64,000 nucleotides of DNA, from positions 144,458,726 through 144,522,725 of the forward strand of contig CM035439.1 of assembly GCA_020310875.1 (NCBI GenBank), in the 5' to 3' direction. This stretch comes from Ceratopteris richardii (taxonomy: Eukaryota > Streptophyta > Polypodiopsida > Polypodiales > Pteridaceae). The translations under genes and the position numbers were made by a program. Position 1 is the stretch's first letter. Every line of letters begins with the position of its first letter. The notes beneath the pieces were generated by a model that ran no database searches, was not told where the DNA came from, and saw only the letters and a list, made by a program, of their open reading frames with translations. This document shows, one piece after another, positions 37,303 to 48,844 of this stretch.

Positions 37303-38640
37303 GTTTGTGGGGGGGTTGTGGAGTGGTGGAGGGCTGTGGGGTGGTGGTGTGGTGGAGGGCTGTGGGGTGGCGATGGTGTGGTGGAGGGCTGTGGTGGTGG
37401 TGTGGAGTGGTGGAGGGTTGTGGGGGGTGGTGTGCAGTGGTGGAGGGCCGTGGAGTGGTGGTGTGGTGGAGGGTTGTGGGGTGGTGTGGAGTGGTGGAGG
37501 GTTGTGGGGTGGTGGTGGTGTAGAGGGCTGTGGGGTGGTGGTGGTGTGGAGTGGTGGAGGGCTGTGGTGGTGGTGGTGTGGAGTGGTGGAGGGCTGTGGG
37601 GTGGTGGTGGTGTGGTGGAGGGCTGTGGGGTGGTGGTGGTGTGGTGGAGGACTGTGGTGGTGGTGTGGAGTGGTGGAGGGTTGTGGGGTGGTGTGGAGTG
37701 GTGGAGGGCCGTGGGGTGCTGGTGGTGTGGTGGAGGGCTGTGGGGTGGTGTGGAGTGGTGGAGGGCTGTGGGGTGGTGGTGGTGTGGTGGAGGGTTGTGG
37801 GGTGGTGGTGGTGGTGTGGTGGAGGGCTCTGGTGGTGGTGTGGAGTGGTGGAGGGTTGTGGGGTGGTGGTGGTGTGGAGTGGTGGAGGGCTGTGGGGTGG
37901 TGGTGGTGTGGAGTGGTGGAGGGCTGTGGGGTGGTGGTGTGGAGTGGTGGAGGGCTATGGAGTGGTGGTGGTGTGGAGTGGTGGAGGGCTGTGGGGTGGT
38001 GTGGAGTGGTGGAGGGCTGAGGGGTGGTGGTGGTGTCGAGTGGTGGAGGGTTGTGGGGTGGTGGTGGTGTGGAGTGGTGGAGGGTTGTGGGGTGGTGGTG
38101 GTGTGGAGTGGTGGAGGGCTATGGGGTGGTGGTGTGGAGTGGTGGAGGGATGTGGGGTGGTGTGGAGTGGTGGAGGGCTGTGGGGTGGTGGTGGTGTGGA
38201 GTGGTGGAGGGCTGTGGGGTGGTGGTGGTGTGGAGTGGTGGAGGGCTGTGGGGTGGTGTGGAGTGGTGAAGGGTTGTGGGGTGGTGGTGGTGTGGAGTGG
38301 TGGAGGGCTATGGGGTGGTGGTGGTGTGGTGGAGGGTTGTGGGGTGGTGTGGAGTGGTGGAGGGCTCTGGGGTGGTGGTGATGTGGTGGAGGGCTGTGGT
38401 GGTGGTGTGGAGTGGTGGAGGGCTGTGGGGTGGTGGCGGTGTGGTGGAGGGCTGTGGGGTGGTGTGGAGTGGTGGAGGGCTGAGGGGTGGTGGTGATGTG
38501 GAGTGGTGGAGGGTTGTGGGGTGGTGGTGGTGTGGAGTGGTGGAGGGCTGTGGGGTGGTGGTGGTGTGGAGTGGTGGAGGGTTGTGGGGTGGTGGTGGTG
38601 TGGTGGAGGGCCGTGGGGTGAGTGGTGGAGGGCTTGTTGG
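37303..38640 (+). repeat. G-rich minisatellite, 31-34 bp unit (3' LTR of B)
   Basis: About 1.3 kb of tandem repeats of a unit resembling TGTGGAGTGGTGGAGGGCTG plus GGGGTGGTGGTGG follow. The period is 34 bp in places (for example GAGT at 37877 and 37911) and 31 bp elsewhere, changing by whole GGT triplets. The plus strand has almost no C. Long open frames on both strands here are by-products of the repeat and code for nothing recognisable. Confidence 0.9.
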
Positions 38641-39258
38641 GTGGTGGTGGAAAAGAGGAGGGCTGGTGGAGTTGGAGGGGGTCAAGGTGATGGTGGGGGC
38701 CGCGAGGGTGGTGGGGGAAAAGAGGAGGGGACAGTGGGGTTGGAGGGGGTCGAGGTGAGGGTGGGGCCGCAGGGGTGGTGGGGGAAAACAGGAGGGCTGG
38801 TGAAGTTGGAGGGGGTCGAGGTGATGGTGGGGGCCGCGGGGGTGGTGGGGGAAAAGAGGAAGGGACGGTGGGGTTGGAGGGGTCGAGGTGATGGTGGGGG
38901 CCACGAGGGGACAGTGGGGTTGGAGGGGGTCGGGGTAAGGGTGGGGCCGCAGGGGTGGTGGGGGAGAACAGGAGGGCTGGTGGAGTTTGAGGGGGTCGAG
39001 GTGATGGTGGGGGCCGCGGGGGTGGTGGGGGAAAGGAGGAGGGGACGGTGGGGTTGGAGGGGTCGAGGTGATGGTGGGGGCCGCGAGGGGACAGTGGGGT
39101 TGGAGGGGGTCGGGGTGAGGGTGGGGCCGCAGGGGTGGTGGGGGAAACTAGGAGGGCTGGTGGAGTTGGAGGGGATCGAGGTGATGGTGGGGGCCGCGGG
39201 GGTGGTGGGGGAAAAGAGGAGGGGACGGTGGGGTTGGAGGGGTCGAGGGGATGGTGGG
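38640..39258 (+). repeat. G-rich minisatellite, 180-bp higher-order unit (3' LTR of B)
   Basis: The block GTGGGGCCGCAGGGGTGG recurs at 38761, 38941 and 39121, exactly 180 bp apart. Each 180-bp unit contains related sub-blocks (GGTCGAGGTGATGGTGGGGG, GTGGTGGGGGAAAAGAGG). This repeat is different from the adjoining 31-34 bp repeat. Confidence 0.9.
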
Positions 39259-39281
39259 AGAGAGAGAAATGCCGCAATACA

Positions 39282-39461
39282 GACCCGCACATCAAGTCTT
39301 TGCACCGTCTTGGTGCAATTCCCGAAGCTAAAAACAAGATAGTGAAGGAAGTTCTTCCTCCTTGACTTAACTTAGATAATCCTTCACCCGAGAAATAAAT
39401 AAATAAAAAATAAAAAATAAAATATATATTTTTTATTTTTTTTACTTTTTTTTTACTCTTT

Positions 39462-39505
<44 letters not shown>

Positions 39506-39607
39506 TACAATCATTGAATGAAATACGGTAGGTACGGTGAATGAAATGCTTCCAATTTACCTTAATTCAGGTACTTGACCCTAGAAATATTGACTATGGG
39601 TATCCCC
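39282..39607. other. Element B 3' untranslated region with AT-rich tract
   Basis: This lies between the integrase end and the 3' LTR of B. It holds an A/T-only tract at 39395-39500 that includes a (TA)n run at about 39468-39499. No clear polypurine tract is seen next to the LTR, and no gene. Confidence 0.6.
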
Positions 39608-40855
39608 TTACCCTGCAAATCCTCCAGATGTACTGCTCCATGAAGGTCCTATCCATTTGGGTGTCAGTTTGGTTGGAATTGTTGGGACTTGATGCACTAA
39701 AACCATGGATCCTTCCTGAACTTCATTAGACCTCATATACCTGTCATGCAGTCTCTTGCGCTCTTCTTGTGTTACCTGAAGTTTTTGCATTGCTTCTTCT
39801 CTATATTCTTCTAATGCCACCAATCTCTCAATGGGAGGTTCAATTCCAATGGTTTTGGTTCCTATTTCCTTTTTGATAATGAATTCAAATGGAGCCAATG
39901 CCTCTTTTCCATATACTAAGCGAAATGGACTCTCACCGGTGGTTCCCCTTCTTGTAGTTCTGAAAGCCCAAATTGCACCGATCAATGCTTGTGGCCAAAA
40001 GCTTTGATGATCAAAAGATAATTTGCACAGCAACCCGATCAAAATCTTATTGGAGCTCTCTGCTTGCCCATTTGCCCTTGGATAGTAGGCACAAGATTTT
40101 TTATGGAAGATTTTGTACCTGTCAAATATAAATTGGAGCAGTTGATTTACAAAATGTGTTCCCCTATCACTAGTGATTTCGAGTGGGCAACCAAATCTTG
40201 AGAAAATATGTTTATACAAGAACTTAGCTACTGTTAACGCCGTGCAGTCCACAGTAGCTTTAGCCTCTATCCATTTAGTTGCATAACATGTGGCCATCAA
40301 TATATACTTCTTACCCCCAGGTTGACCAATTGGACTAATTGGTCCTATGAAATCAAGACCCCATCGTTCAAATGGAAGCCATCCTGTAGATATGACTAAT
40401 GGTTGGAAATTCAATCTGGTTGGCGTAGGAGCACACCTCTGGCAGATGTGGCATTCTTTAGCAAACTTGATCGCATCCTTGTAAATATGAGGCCACCATA
40501 GTCCTTTGTGGATGATTCTGCAAGCCAATTCTTCCCCCTTTAGATGCCCTTCACTGTGTGCTGCCTCAAGCAAAGGGGTTACCTCCTCCGGATAAACACA
40601 TTTTCTCAGGATATCATCTTGACAATATCTATATAAATTCCCATTTATGAGTGAGTACGCCTTAGTTTTCAGGAGTAATCTTCTTTTTTCTATAGGTGTC
40701 AAATGCTCTGGGAGTTTTCCAGTAGTAAGAAAATGGAGAATTCCATCATACCAATCAGTCCGAATTGCTACTAGGAAGAGATTGATATCCACCAGTTCAT
40801 CATTAATACATGTTGCCTTCTCACTCATTGCAATCAAGGACACTTGATCTGCCAT
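39608..40855 (-). mobile_element. Element B integrase region
   Basis: This open stretch of 415 codons begins in the tail of RNase H. The integrase zinc finger follows (HSEGHLKGEELACRIIHKG, CHICQRC; about 40420-40560). The catalytic core has WGLDFIGPISP near 40350, a TSDRGTHFVNQ block near 40155 and YYPRANGQAESSNK near 40065. The C-terminal part has the FRTTRRGTTGESPFRLVYG block near 39930. It would insert the DNA copy into the genome. No chromodomain is seen. Element B fossil. Confidence 0.88.
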
Positions 40856-43342
40856 GTAGTGCTCTCTTCCTGGCTTAATATGAATATCAAAGTTGAATTC
40901 TTGAAAGAGGAGTATTCATCTCCAAATCCTTCCAGCTACTCTATGCTTGTTTATCAAGTACTTCAAGGGCTAATGGTCGGATATGACTATAAAATGTACA
41001 CCGAGAAGGTAATGCCAAAACTTCTGAAGAGCAAATACAATAGCCAAGCCTTCCCTTTCGGTCGTACTATAGTTCCTTTCTGCCTGGGTGAGTAGTCTGT
41101 TGGCATAGGAGATAGGTCTATCAACCTTGTGTGATGATGGTTGAGCTAGAACTGCACCAAGAGCATGAAGGCTGGCATCTGTATGCACATGAAACTCTAA
41201 TGAACAGTTAGGAACACTTAAAAGTGGAGCAGTACATAACCTCATTTTCAGTTCACAAAATGCTTTCTCAGTTTCAGCACTCCATGAGAAAGGGACCTTT
41301 TTACTGGTAAGCCTTGACAAGGGCTTAGCTATTTCTGAGTACATTCGTATGAACCTTCTATGGTATCCTGCATGACCCAAAAAACTTTCCACTTCCTTTG
41401 GGCTTTGTGGAATAGGCATGGAAAGGATAGTAGTAACCTTTGCAGGATCCACCGTTTTCCCTTCAGCAGATACTATGTGACCGAGAAGAGTGCCCTTAGT
41501 GACCAAAAAGTGGCATTTAGTAGGATTTAACTTCAAACCTGTTCTAAGACATTGCTCACAGATTTCTTTTCGATTTTTCAAATGGTCATGGAAATCTTGA
41601 ACTGCTGTTCTTCTATCTGTGCCTGAAAATACTAAAAACTCATCCATGAAAATGCGGAGAAAGGTTGTTAACCACTTGCCCAATATCAGATACATTGTTC
41701 TATTAAATGAAGCTGGTGCATTTTTCAAACCAAAAGCCATGCGAGTATAAACATAAGTGCTCCATGGAGTAACAAAGGTTGTTTTGTCCCTATCATCAGG
41801 ATGAATCACTATCTGATTGTAGCCACTAAAACCATCCAAGAAGCTATACAAAGTTTGACCAGCTACTTCCTCAAGTACTTGCTCTGAAAAGGGCTGAGGA
41901 AATCCATCTTGAACAGTCACTTTATTTAAGGCATGAAAATCAACACATACTCTTATTTTTCCAGTATTTTTCTTGGGTACAATAACCATAGAAGAAAGCC
42001 ACCTGGAATGTTCTACTAGAACAATTGTACCTGCTTCTTCTAGTTTTGTAACTTCCAACTTTACCGCCTCTGCATATTTTGGATTTAGTAGATACGGCCT
42101 ACTTGCAGGCGTGGCTCCCTCAACTAAGGGTATTCTGTGTAATCCAAGCTCCTCTGGTATCCCTGTTAGATCTTTGTAGGACCATGTGAAGACATTTTTA
42201 TAAGCAAAAAGTAAAGAAGTTACCTTCTGCAGTAAAGGAGGATAATGCCATAGCCAAGATGCTAAATGGACTACTTGAGGGTTCTCTTCATCCCCTAGAT
42301 TTACTTCTTGAACCAGTGTTTCACGACTAGTCTTGTTTGAGAAATCATCTCCACTGTATGCGGGAGTGGAATTTAGCTTATATTCTACAATATGTTCCCT
42401 AGTCCATCCTTGAGGTATATCCGAAAAAGGAAGGTCTTCTTTGCACTCCGGCTCATCACTTTCCGTCCTGGGTGCTTCTATATTTTTTGTCTCTTCAAAG
42501 TTTGTATTCTCCTGCAAACTCTCATTCTCCAACTCCTTGTGATCTTCATGGCCTTTTCCTGCAACTCCTTCATCCGTAACTTCTTCTTCTATTTCACTGA
42601 TTTCCATTGTGCAACACTCTGCACTTTCCATCATCCAATTCAATAATGTATCTTCTTCTTGGGGTAGAGAGGGCATTACCTGAGTGTCCACAGTATACCC
42701 AGTAGTTTTCCGTGAGTCAAATCCTTCTTCCAAATGTAGTTGCAGTTGGCTATTGGTGCTTGTTGAAATCCATAGTTTGTTTTTCCCCCAATCTTGCAAA
42801 GCTTTTGCTTGCCTTAGCCAAGGTCTCCCCAAGAGTAAAGGGTAAGAAGTCTCTTGTGGAAGTGCAATAACAACAAAATCTAGAACAAAGTGGCAACCCT
42901 GTACTATCATCAGTACCTTTTCAATAATGCCAAGAGGCGCAACCCGATGTTGATCTGCTAGTGTAACTGTGAATGGTGCCATCTTGGTGGGGTTCAAATT
43001 CAGTTTCTTCATTGTGAAATCTAGCATCAAATTGATACTAGAGTCTCCATCTATGATCACACTTGTGAGAGCTTCATCCTTTATACAAACAGATAATCTT
43101 GAGCTTTGGTAGTCTGCTAAGGGTGCAAGGGGAAAATCAACCATGAAACCATCTATACTAGGTGATTGGATCAAGTGAGCAGAGTGTATAATCTTCAATA
43201 AGTCACTTCTTATTTTTGAATCCATCCTTATAAGTTCGTACAGACTAACCTTGTGATGAATACCTTCCAAGATATGTTCAATGTTTACCTCATGAGTGTC
43301 TTCTTGCAGACTTGTTGGTTGGTCCCTTAGAGAAGTAGCCAT
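40856..43342 (-). mobile_element. Element B protease-RT-RNase H region
   Basis: An open stretch of about 790 codons covers the protease block (VIIDGDSSINLM near 43050) and a long acidic spacer (42340-42620). The RT core has VPKKNTGKIRVCVDF near 41960, LDGFSGYNQI near 41820, FGLKNAPASFNRTM near 41720 and GTLLGHIVSAEGKTVDP near 41450. RNase H has VHTDASLHALGAVLAQ near 41150 and ends near 40970. It is the best-preserved pol in the window and reads as one frame over most of its length. It belongs to element B and is not a host gene. Confidence 0.88.
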
Positions 43343-43888
43343 CCTTTCATAAGGTCCTTCAATTTCTTCTTAGCCCTTCCACCCAGACTTCTTTTCCTCT
43401 TCTTTATCCTGGACTCCCTCTTGTTCTTCTCTATGGGTTGCTACCGCTTGTCTGGCTCTAGTCATCATGGGTATTGAAGAAGATGAAACAGCATAAGACT
43501 GAGTGGTCCTACCTTCTTCTTGTGGAGAGATTGCAATCATGTGGATTGGAACAGGACGGCTTCTTGGGCAATCTTTAGTGTAGTGATCCTTAGCCTCGGG
43601 ACAATGCTGACAAGGAGGTGCATCTTTTGGAAGGGAACACCTGTTTTGCATATGGCCATACTCACCACAACAGTAGCACATCAAAGGCCTATTATATATG
43701 GGCTTCGTTGGTCTGCTCTCCTCTCTATTAGGTGCATTTGAAGTACTAGCATAATATGAATCCAAAGCTTGAGAGTTACCTCGTTGCTGTGTACCCTTGG
43801 GGTAGTAACAGTCTCTAGCTTCATGGCCATCCTTTCCACAAAATTGACAACTTACCTTGTTAGGACAATTAGCATTGGAATGCCTACT
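43343..43888 (-). mobile_element. Element B gag, zinc-knuckle part
   Basis: Three cysteine-rich knuckles lie in the order CQFCGKDGHEARDC (43805-43850), CYCCGEYGHMQNRC (near 43645) and CQHCPEAKDHYTKDC (near 43590). A Ser/Arg-rich tail follows, leading to protease. These knuckles bind the element's RNA in the particle. The stretch stops at 43888 at the LTR of element C. The capsid part of gag is not found on the other side of the array. Confidence 0.8.
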
Positions 43889-46680
43889 TGTTTACACTAG
43901 GAGTCCAAGGGAAAAGATGCCGAGAGGCGCTTATGCTGTGCTCAAATTACGTCAAACTAATCGACTTGCATTGCCTGAACCTCAATCGTATCTTTAATTT
44001 CACTATCTTGTGCACACTCGTGCTTATGTCCGATCACCTTCCCTAAACTCTCTTACTCTCTTTCCCTTTTTCTCTCTCTTTTCATACACACATACTCAAG
44101 CATACACTCACACTCCTCTCAATTGAGTCTCGTCATCCATCTTATTCCCATCTAAAGCCAAAGTCAAAGCGTGGAATCATAAATCCCCAAATCATTTCAC
44201 GTCGAGTTCCCTTATGTAGCTGGAATATTGCGTGCTTAGGGATGCGCACCAAGTGCCAAGAAATTGACCTTAGTCTTGGAAGCACAAAAAACTACTAGCG
44301 CTATGCATACTGTCAAATATTAGTATTTATATCACCTCAAGATAGACATTTTGGATCTCATCAGTTGAAAATTCAATTCAATGTTTTATGTCCTCGTCAT
44401 TCTTCATATGCAAGAAATGAAACGGGAATCCAACAGCCTCAAAGAAGATGACTCATATGCGCAAGTCCTACGATGCTCAAAACCATGAACTTCTCAAGCC
44501 AATGAATCATAAATCATTCCTAAGCTAAGAAAAGCTACAAATTACTTAGGAACCATTGCCTAACTCAGAGCGTTCAAACAACCAATGAATAGATTTTCAA
44601 CAATGTTTTCATGACCGTTTTAGATCTGTTCAACAAGACACAAGCATGAGTTTTTTTTTTTTTTTTTTTTTGGTGTTCCTTCAATAAAGAGATGAAGTTC
44701 GCTTTACCTATATCTCATGGTTCTTCACTTTGACTCATAAGAATAGCGATCATCGATTTCACCGAAACAATAGTTAATCTGTTTATACATGATAATATCA
44801 TAGTCTAAACAGCGTTAACTGATTCATCATCTGGTGAAGCATATTCATAGTAACAAAATGATCATGGCTATTCTCCCCAGTTGAAACACCGAAACTTCTA
44901 AGATGTTCAGTTGTGCAGAAGTGCGATTGCATTGGTAATTCTTGGAATTTCAAGGGCTGAAGGACCAAAGCCTCAACTCGAACATTTTGATTACTATCCC
45001 TTAAGCAACATAAACCCGCTTTTAGAAGACCCAAAAGAACATGCACTCTGCAGGGACTGTATAGCAGTTTGATGAGTTCTCATCTTAAAACACACAGAGT
45101 CGCTGAACAGCAATCACCTCAACATCAATACAATATTCCGACCGTCGTTGTGAGGAATTTCCCCTTTAATCTTGTTGTTACCCAGCAAAAACTAAACCAT
45201 ATATGATCAGCACTAAACTTTCATAAGGCATGTGAACGCTTTCTATTCTCTAAACATTCTTTTGTTCAACTCCGTGAAACAGCCCAGCACATACAATCAT
45301 TTATGCTCGATTAAATTAGGCGCAATCAACCTCTGATGACATGCAATACCATGCTAACAAAAAATTTTATCATGTCCAAATGTCCCAGCGTCAATCTCAG
45401 TACTAGTTTCTCCCCTCTAATCTCAGTACTAGTTTCTCCCCTCTGGGTATAAGCATGGTTTCTGTATTTGGAAAGAAGTCAGCACATACATTCCCCATAT
45501 CATGCGTAATTGTCACCTAGTTTTTACAACGATTAGAAATTAGCATCGCAAAAATTGCTCGTACCTTGGCACATTGCATAACACAATAGAACTTTGTCAG
45601 ACGTCGGAGTTGGGCTTATATCACCGTACAGTAGTTGCCATCAAAGCTTCCAGGTGGGCCACTTCTTACTGCCGACAAGATTTCTCTCCAAGGAGCAATT
45701 CCCCGTACCTTCTATTGCTTCTAACCACGCAGAGTTTTCTAAAGTAGACTTATTTCTCCCTCAGAGCTGCCGCTGCTATGGCATGCCCCTGTCGCTAGAG
45801 AGAGAGAGAGAGAGCAATAGCAGAGGAAGCATGAGAATATATTATCTGTGTGTTCCCTCTCAGAATACGCAAGGTACCACACAATGTGCGCAATCGAAGT
45901 GGCAAGGGTTTCTACGGAGAATTGAGTCCTTTTGAGAGTTGAACCCGTCGTCAAAACCACCACCACCTCCTCCAGACTCCTCTGCTGCCCGCGTTCCTTC
46001 TGAATCTCAGTGTCGGCACCAGCAAGAACCCCCCAACTCCTCTGATGCACCTGCACACGTAAAAACCGCAAGAAAAAACCCCATAATCTGATGCTCTCCT
46101 CTTCTATGACCTGTACCGCCCAAAGGAAAACAAAAACACACCCCTCCTTCAACTCTCGGATAATATTACAGAGGAGTTTAGCACTAGCATCCCCTGGACC
46201 CAAAATCTGTAGGCACCTAATACCCAAAAAACATCTCCTGCCTTCTGCCGCTTCAAGAAAACCAAATCCGATAGCATCCAACAAGGGACCTCTCCCTTTC
46301 TCCCAGCAGCTCCCCGATACTTGCCAAAGAATACCCGAGAAAAGAATCGTTTTCTCTGCTCCTCCTCGATACCCCCCACAACCCAAAGCCATTAACAACA
46401 AAAAAATGAAGGAGCGCCCCCCCTTTCCATTCTCCACTGTGTTAATGCGAGGGCTCCCCCCCATAAAGGCCAGCGGTTGCCTTTTTTCTGTCAAAGGTTG
46501 CCTACCCATCGATTGTTGTTCCTGCCAAAGAAACGTCTCTTGTCATTTCTTGCCATCTGACTAATGGAGTACTTCCATAGGCCTACCACCCAAAACTGAT
46601 TGAAACTATATTTGTTTCTTTCTCTATGACATTTGCAACCTCTAGCAAGGCAATAGAAAACATAAAAATGGCTACCTCCA
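43889..46680 (-). repeat. Element C LTR 1 (3' end of array)
   Basis: This LTR of about 2.79 kb is read on the minus strand from TGGAGGTAGCC to AGTGTAAACA. It contains a poly-T run at 44651-44669, a (GA)n run near 45798, a 25-bp duplicate CTCAGTACTAGTTTCTCCCC near 45400, and C/T-rich tracts. Short open frames inside (for example minus 45739-46509) match no known protein. Confidence 0.75.
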
Positions 46681-48844
46681 TATTCCTGCAAAATAAATTA
46701 CAAAAGATAACAGTTTCCAATGATGAAATTGGGATTTCCCTCTATGTTGAACGACGTCTTTCCTTAACCACTGCATTAGGCACCACATAAATAGGCAAGT
46801 ATAGGTGTTTTTCATGGCACTAGGGCCCTTTATGACCAAGATTAATCCATGCCATGCACCTCCAACGTTCGCCTCTCGTTTGGTAACTTCAATATCTCTA
46901 TGATGCCCAATCTATCCCCAATCCAAAAATCCTCTTGGCTGCATTCCAATATGAAGGCTTGTCAAGAAAAACCTTGTTGCACACATGTTGTTATCAGTTC
47001 TTTTGGACGGCCATATTTATTGCAATTGACGTTACTGACGAGCATTTCTAGCTTGCTAGAAACCTAAATCCATCATATACTCAACAATCGGAAGCTTGTT
47101 AGTGCATAAAAAGAATCATTTTATTAGGTTAACATACTCCCCTTCACTTGTCTGCGAAGTCGTCCTCGACGAGCCAAATTGTTTCCTGCACTCAAATCAT
47201 CCAAGTCATCGAGATTGCATCGATGCATATTCACATACCTCATACTTATTCTACCTCTTTCCACTGGCATACCTGCAACGACACTAAATCAACATCCATT
47301 AGCCATAAAAAATCAATCTTCACTTACCAACTTTGTCCATTTTCTCACATCTTCATCGCCATGTCCACCTGCCTACAACTCATCAAAACAGGTTAGACCA
47401 CTTTTTATCGAACACCACATCTACTACCAAAATGAAAAACATCCATATCAATCATCCATATCACACATACATACTCAGCACACACATCATGATCCCGCAT
47501 CACACATGCATTCTCATCACGCACCACACACATGCAAGCAAAAAGCCCATCCACATTCCCTCTCGTCACTCTTCTAGACTGTTTGTTCAACACGTCACGA
47601 ATCTCTATTCCACATGCATTCTCAAAAAACCATTCCCCACTTCTGTTTTTGATAATCTTCCCAACCACACGATCGCTTTCTTGATTCCTTTTTCTCATTT
47701 CTAACCGAGTTCTCTCTCCGAATTTTCATTCCCCTTCTACCTAGGGTTTCCACTACCCGCTTGGCTTCTTGTCTATCTCTCGTTTTTTCTTGCTCATTGA
47801 CTAGATCCTATGCAAAGTCACCACCACCTCTTGAATTGATGGACACGCGGCAAAGACCACTCAAGCCTAACACGAGCTCACTCCGACAAGATCGCTTATC
47901 ATCGACATGCTTCGGGACATCGCAAGTAGTTGCACAGCCTAAGAACCAAAATGAGCACCTCCCAAGAGTTCGGAGACGAACAAAGTCACTAGCACGCTTG
48001 GATCCTTCAAGTCCACGTCTTCCATAGACACGTCGCAACCAAAACCCTAGCCGAGCTTAAGCTTCGATTCGACATGTCTCATCAAGAGTCCACATCTTCC
48101 AAATCCCCACAACACAAACACATATTCCCATCCAAGCATCAAGCTCTCTTACCTCTCTTGTGTCCCCCCTCGAGCGAGGAATTTGTCTCATTCATTTCTT
48201 TTTCCACATTTTTCTCTTCCTTTTTTCATCATTTTTCCACATATTCACTCACACTTGCCGGCCTACGCCGAAGTTGGATGCGACTTGTGGACTCGACCAC
48301 CCGATCGAGTTTGTTCCACCCATCTACCAACCCAACGTAGCGCGCGACGCACACACTGCTAGCCCCATGCGAAACCGACGTCGGTTCGTGGCTTTGACCA
48401 CCCGGCCAAAGTGGGTCCACCCACCTATCGGCCCACATAGGCGCGTAGCCACATGCACACATACATAAACATATATTTTTTTCTTTTTTTTTTCATTCCT
48501 GCATCTCGAGAATTAGGAGACAAAAGAAAGGATCTTTTCCCAACCATCCCACTCACGACACACACATATATCCCCCCGTGGACATCCCGATGAGACACAT
48601 CTCCTCTCTGCCGCTACTCAAGCCAAAATCCGACTACTAATGCCATGGTCAACTTTTCCTCTCGAACCCCGCACACACTAATTGCCTTGCCGACCTGAAA
48701 ACCTCGAAAAATACCACTTCAGTCCTAAGCGTACAACAGACTTGGTCCGTCCGTCCTTACATCTCTGACTCGCATTCCACAAAGCATACCCTAATCAGAG
48801 CTAAGCCGTCCTCACCGACATCCATCGCCTCGTCTATCTCTTTT
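46681..48844 (-). mobile_element. Element C internal region 1, non-coding part
   Basis: About 2.2 kb lies between gag and the 3' LTR on the minus strand. On the plus strand it is A/C-rich (CACACA, CATCAC runs near 47450-47540). No protease, RT or integrase motif is present in any frame. Short open frames are repeated in the other unit only because the units are nearly identical. Confidence 0.65.

Larger units (their letters stand above)
36039..39281 (-). repeat. Element B 3' LTR with G-rich minisatellite
   Basis: This 3243-bp LTR starts on the minus strand TGTATTGCGGCATTTC and ends CCTCCTCTACA. The U3 side (37300-39258) is almost wholly minisatellite. A TATA box lies at 36651-36660. The stretch from TATA to the LTR end is unique sequence shared with the other LTR, which lacks about 200 bp of it. 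Confidence 0.9.

Noticed and set aside
37222-39514. Long open frames on both strands in the G-rich region (up to 519 codons), also at 60898-62706
   Set aside because: They consist of Val/Trp/Gly or Pro/His/Thr repeats created by a tandem repeat whose length variants are multiples of three. All frames are open for the same reason.
40970-43342. Possible host gene of 790 codons
   Set aside because: It contains retroviral-type protease, RT and RNase H blocks in order and lies between the B LTRs.
45739-46564. Open frames inside the C LTR (256 codons minus, 157 codons plus), repeated in LTRs 2 and 3
   Set aside because: Their conservation reflects near-identity of the array units. One copy is interrupted, no domain is recognised, and the two strands overlap.
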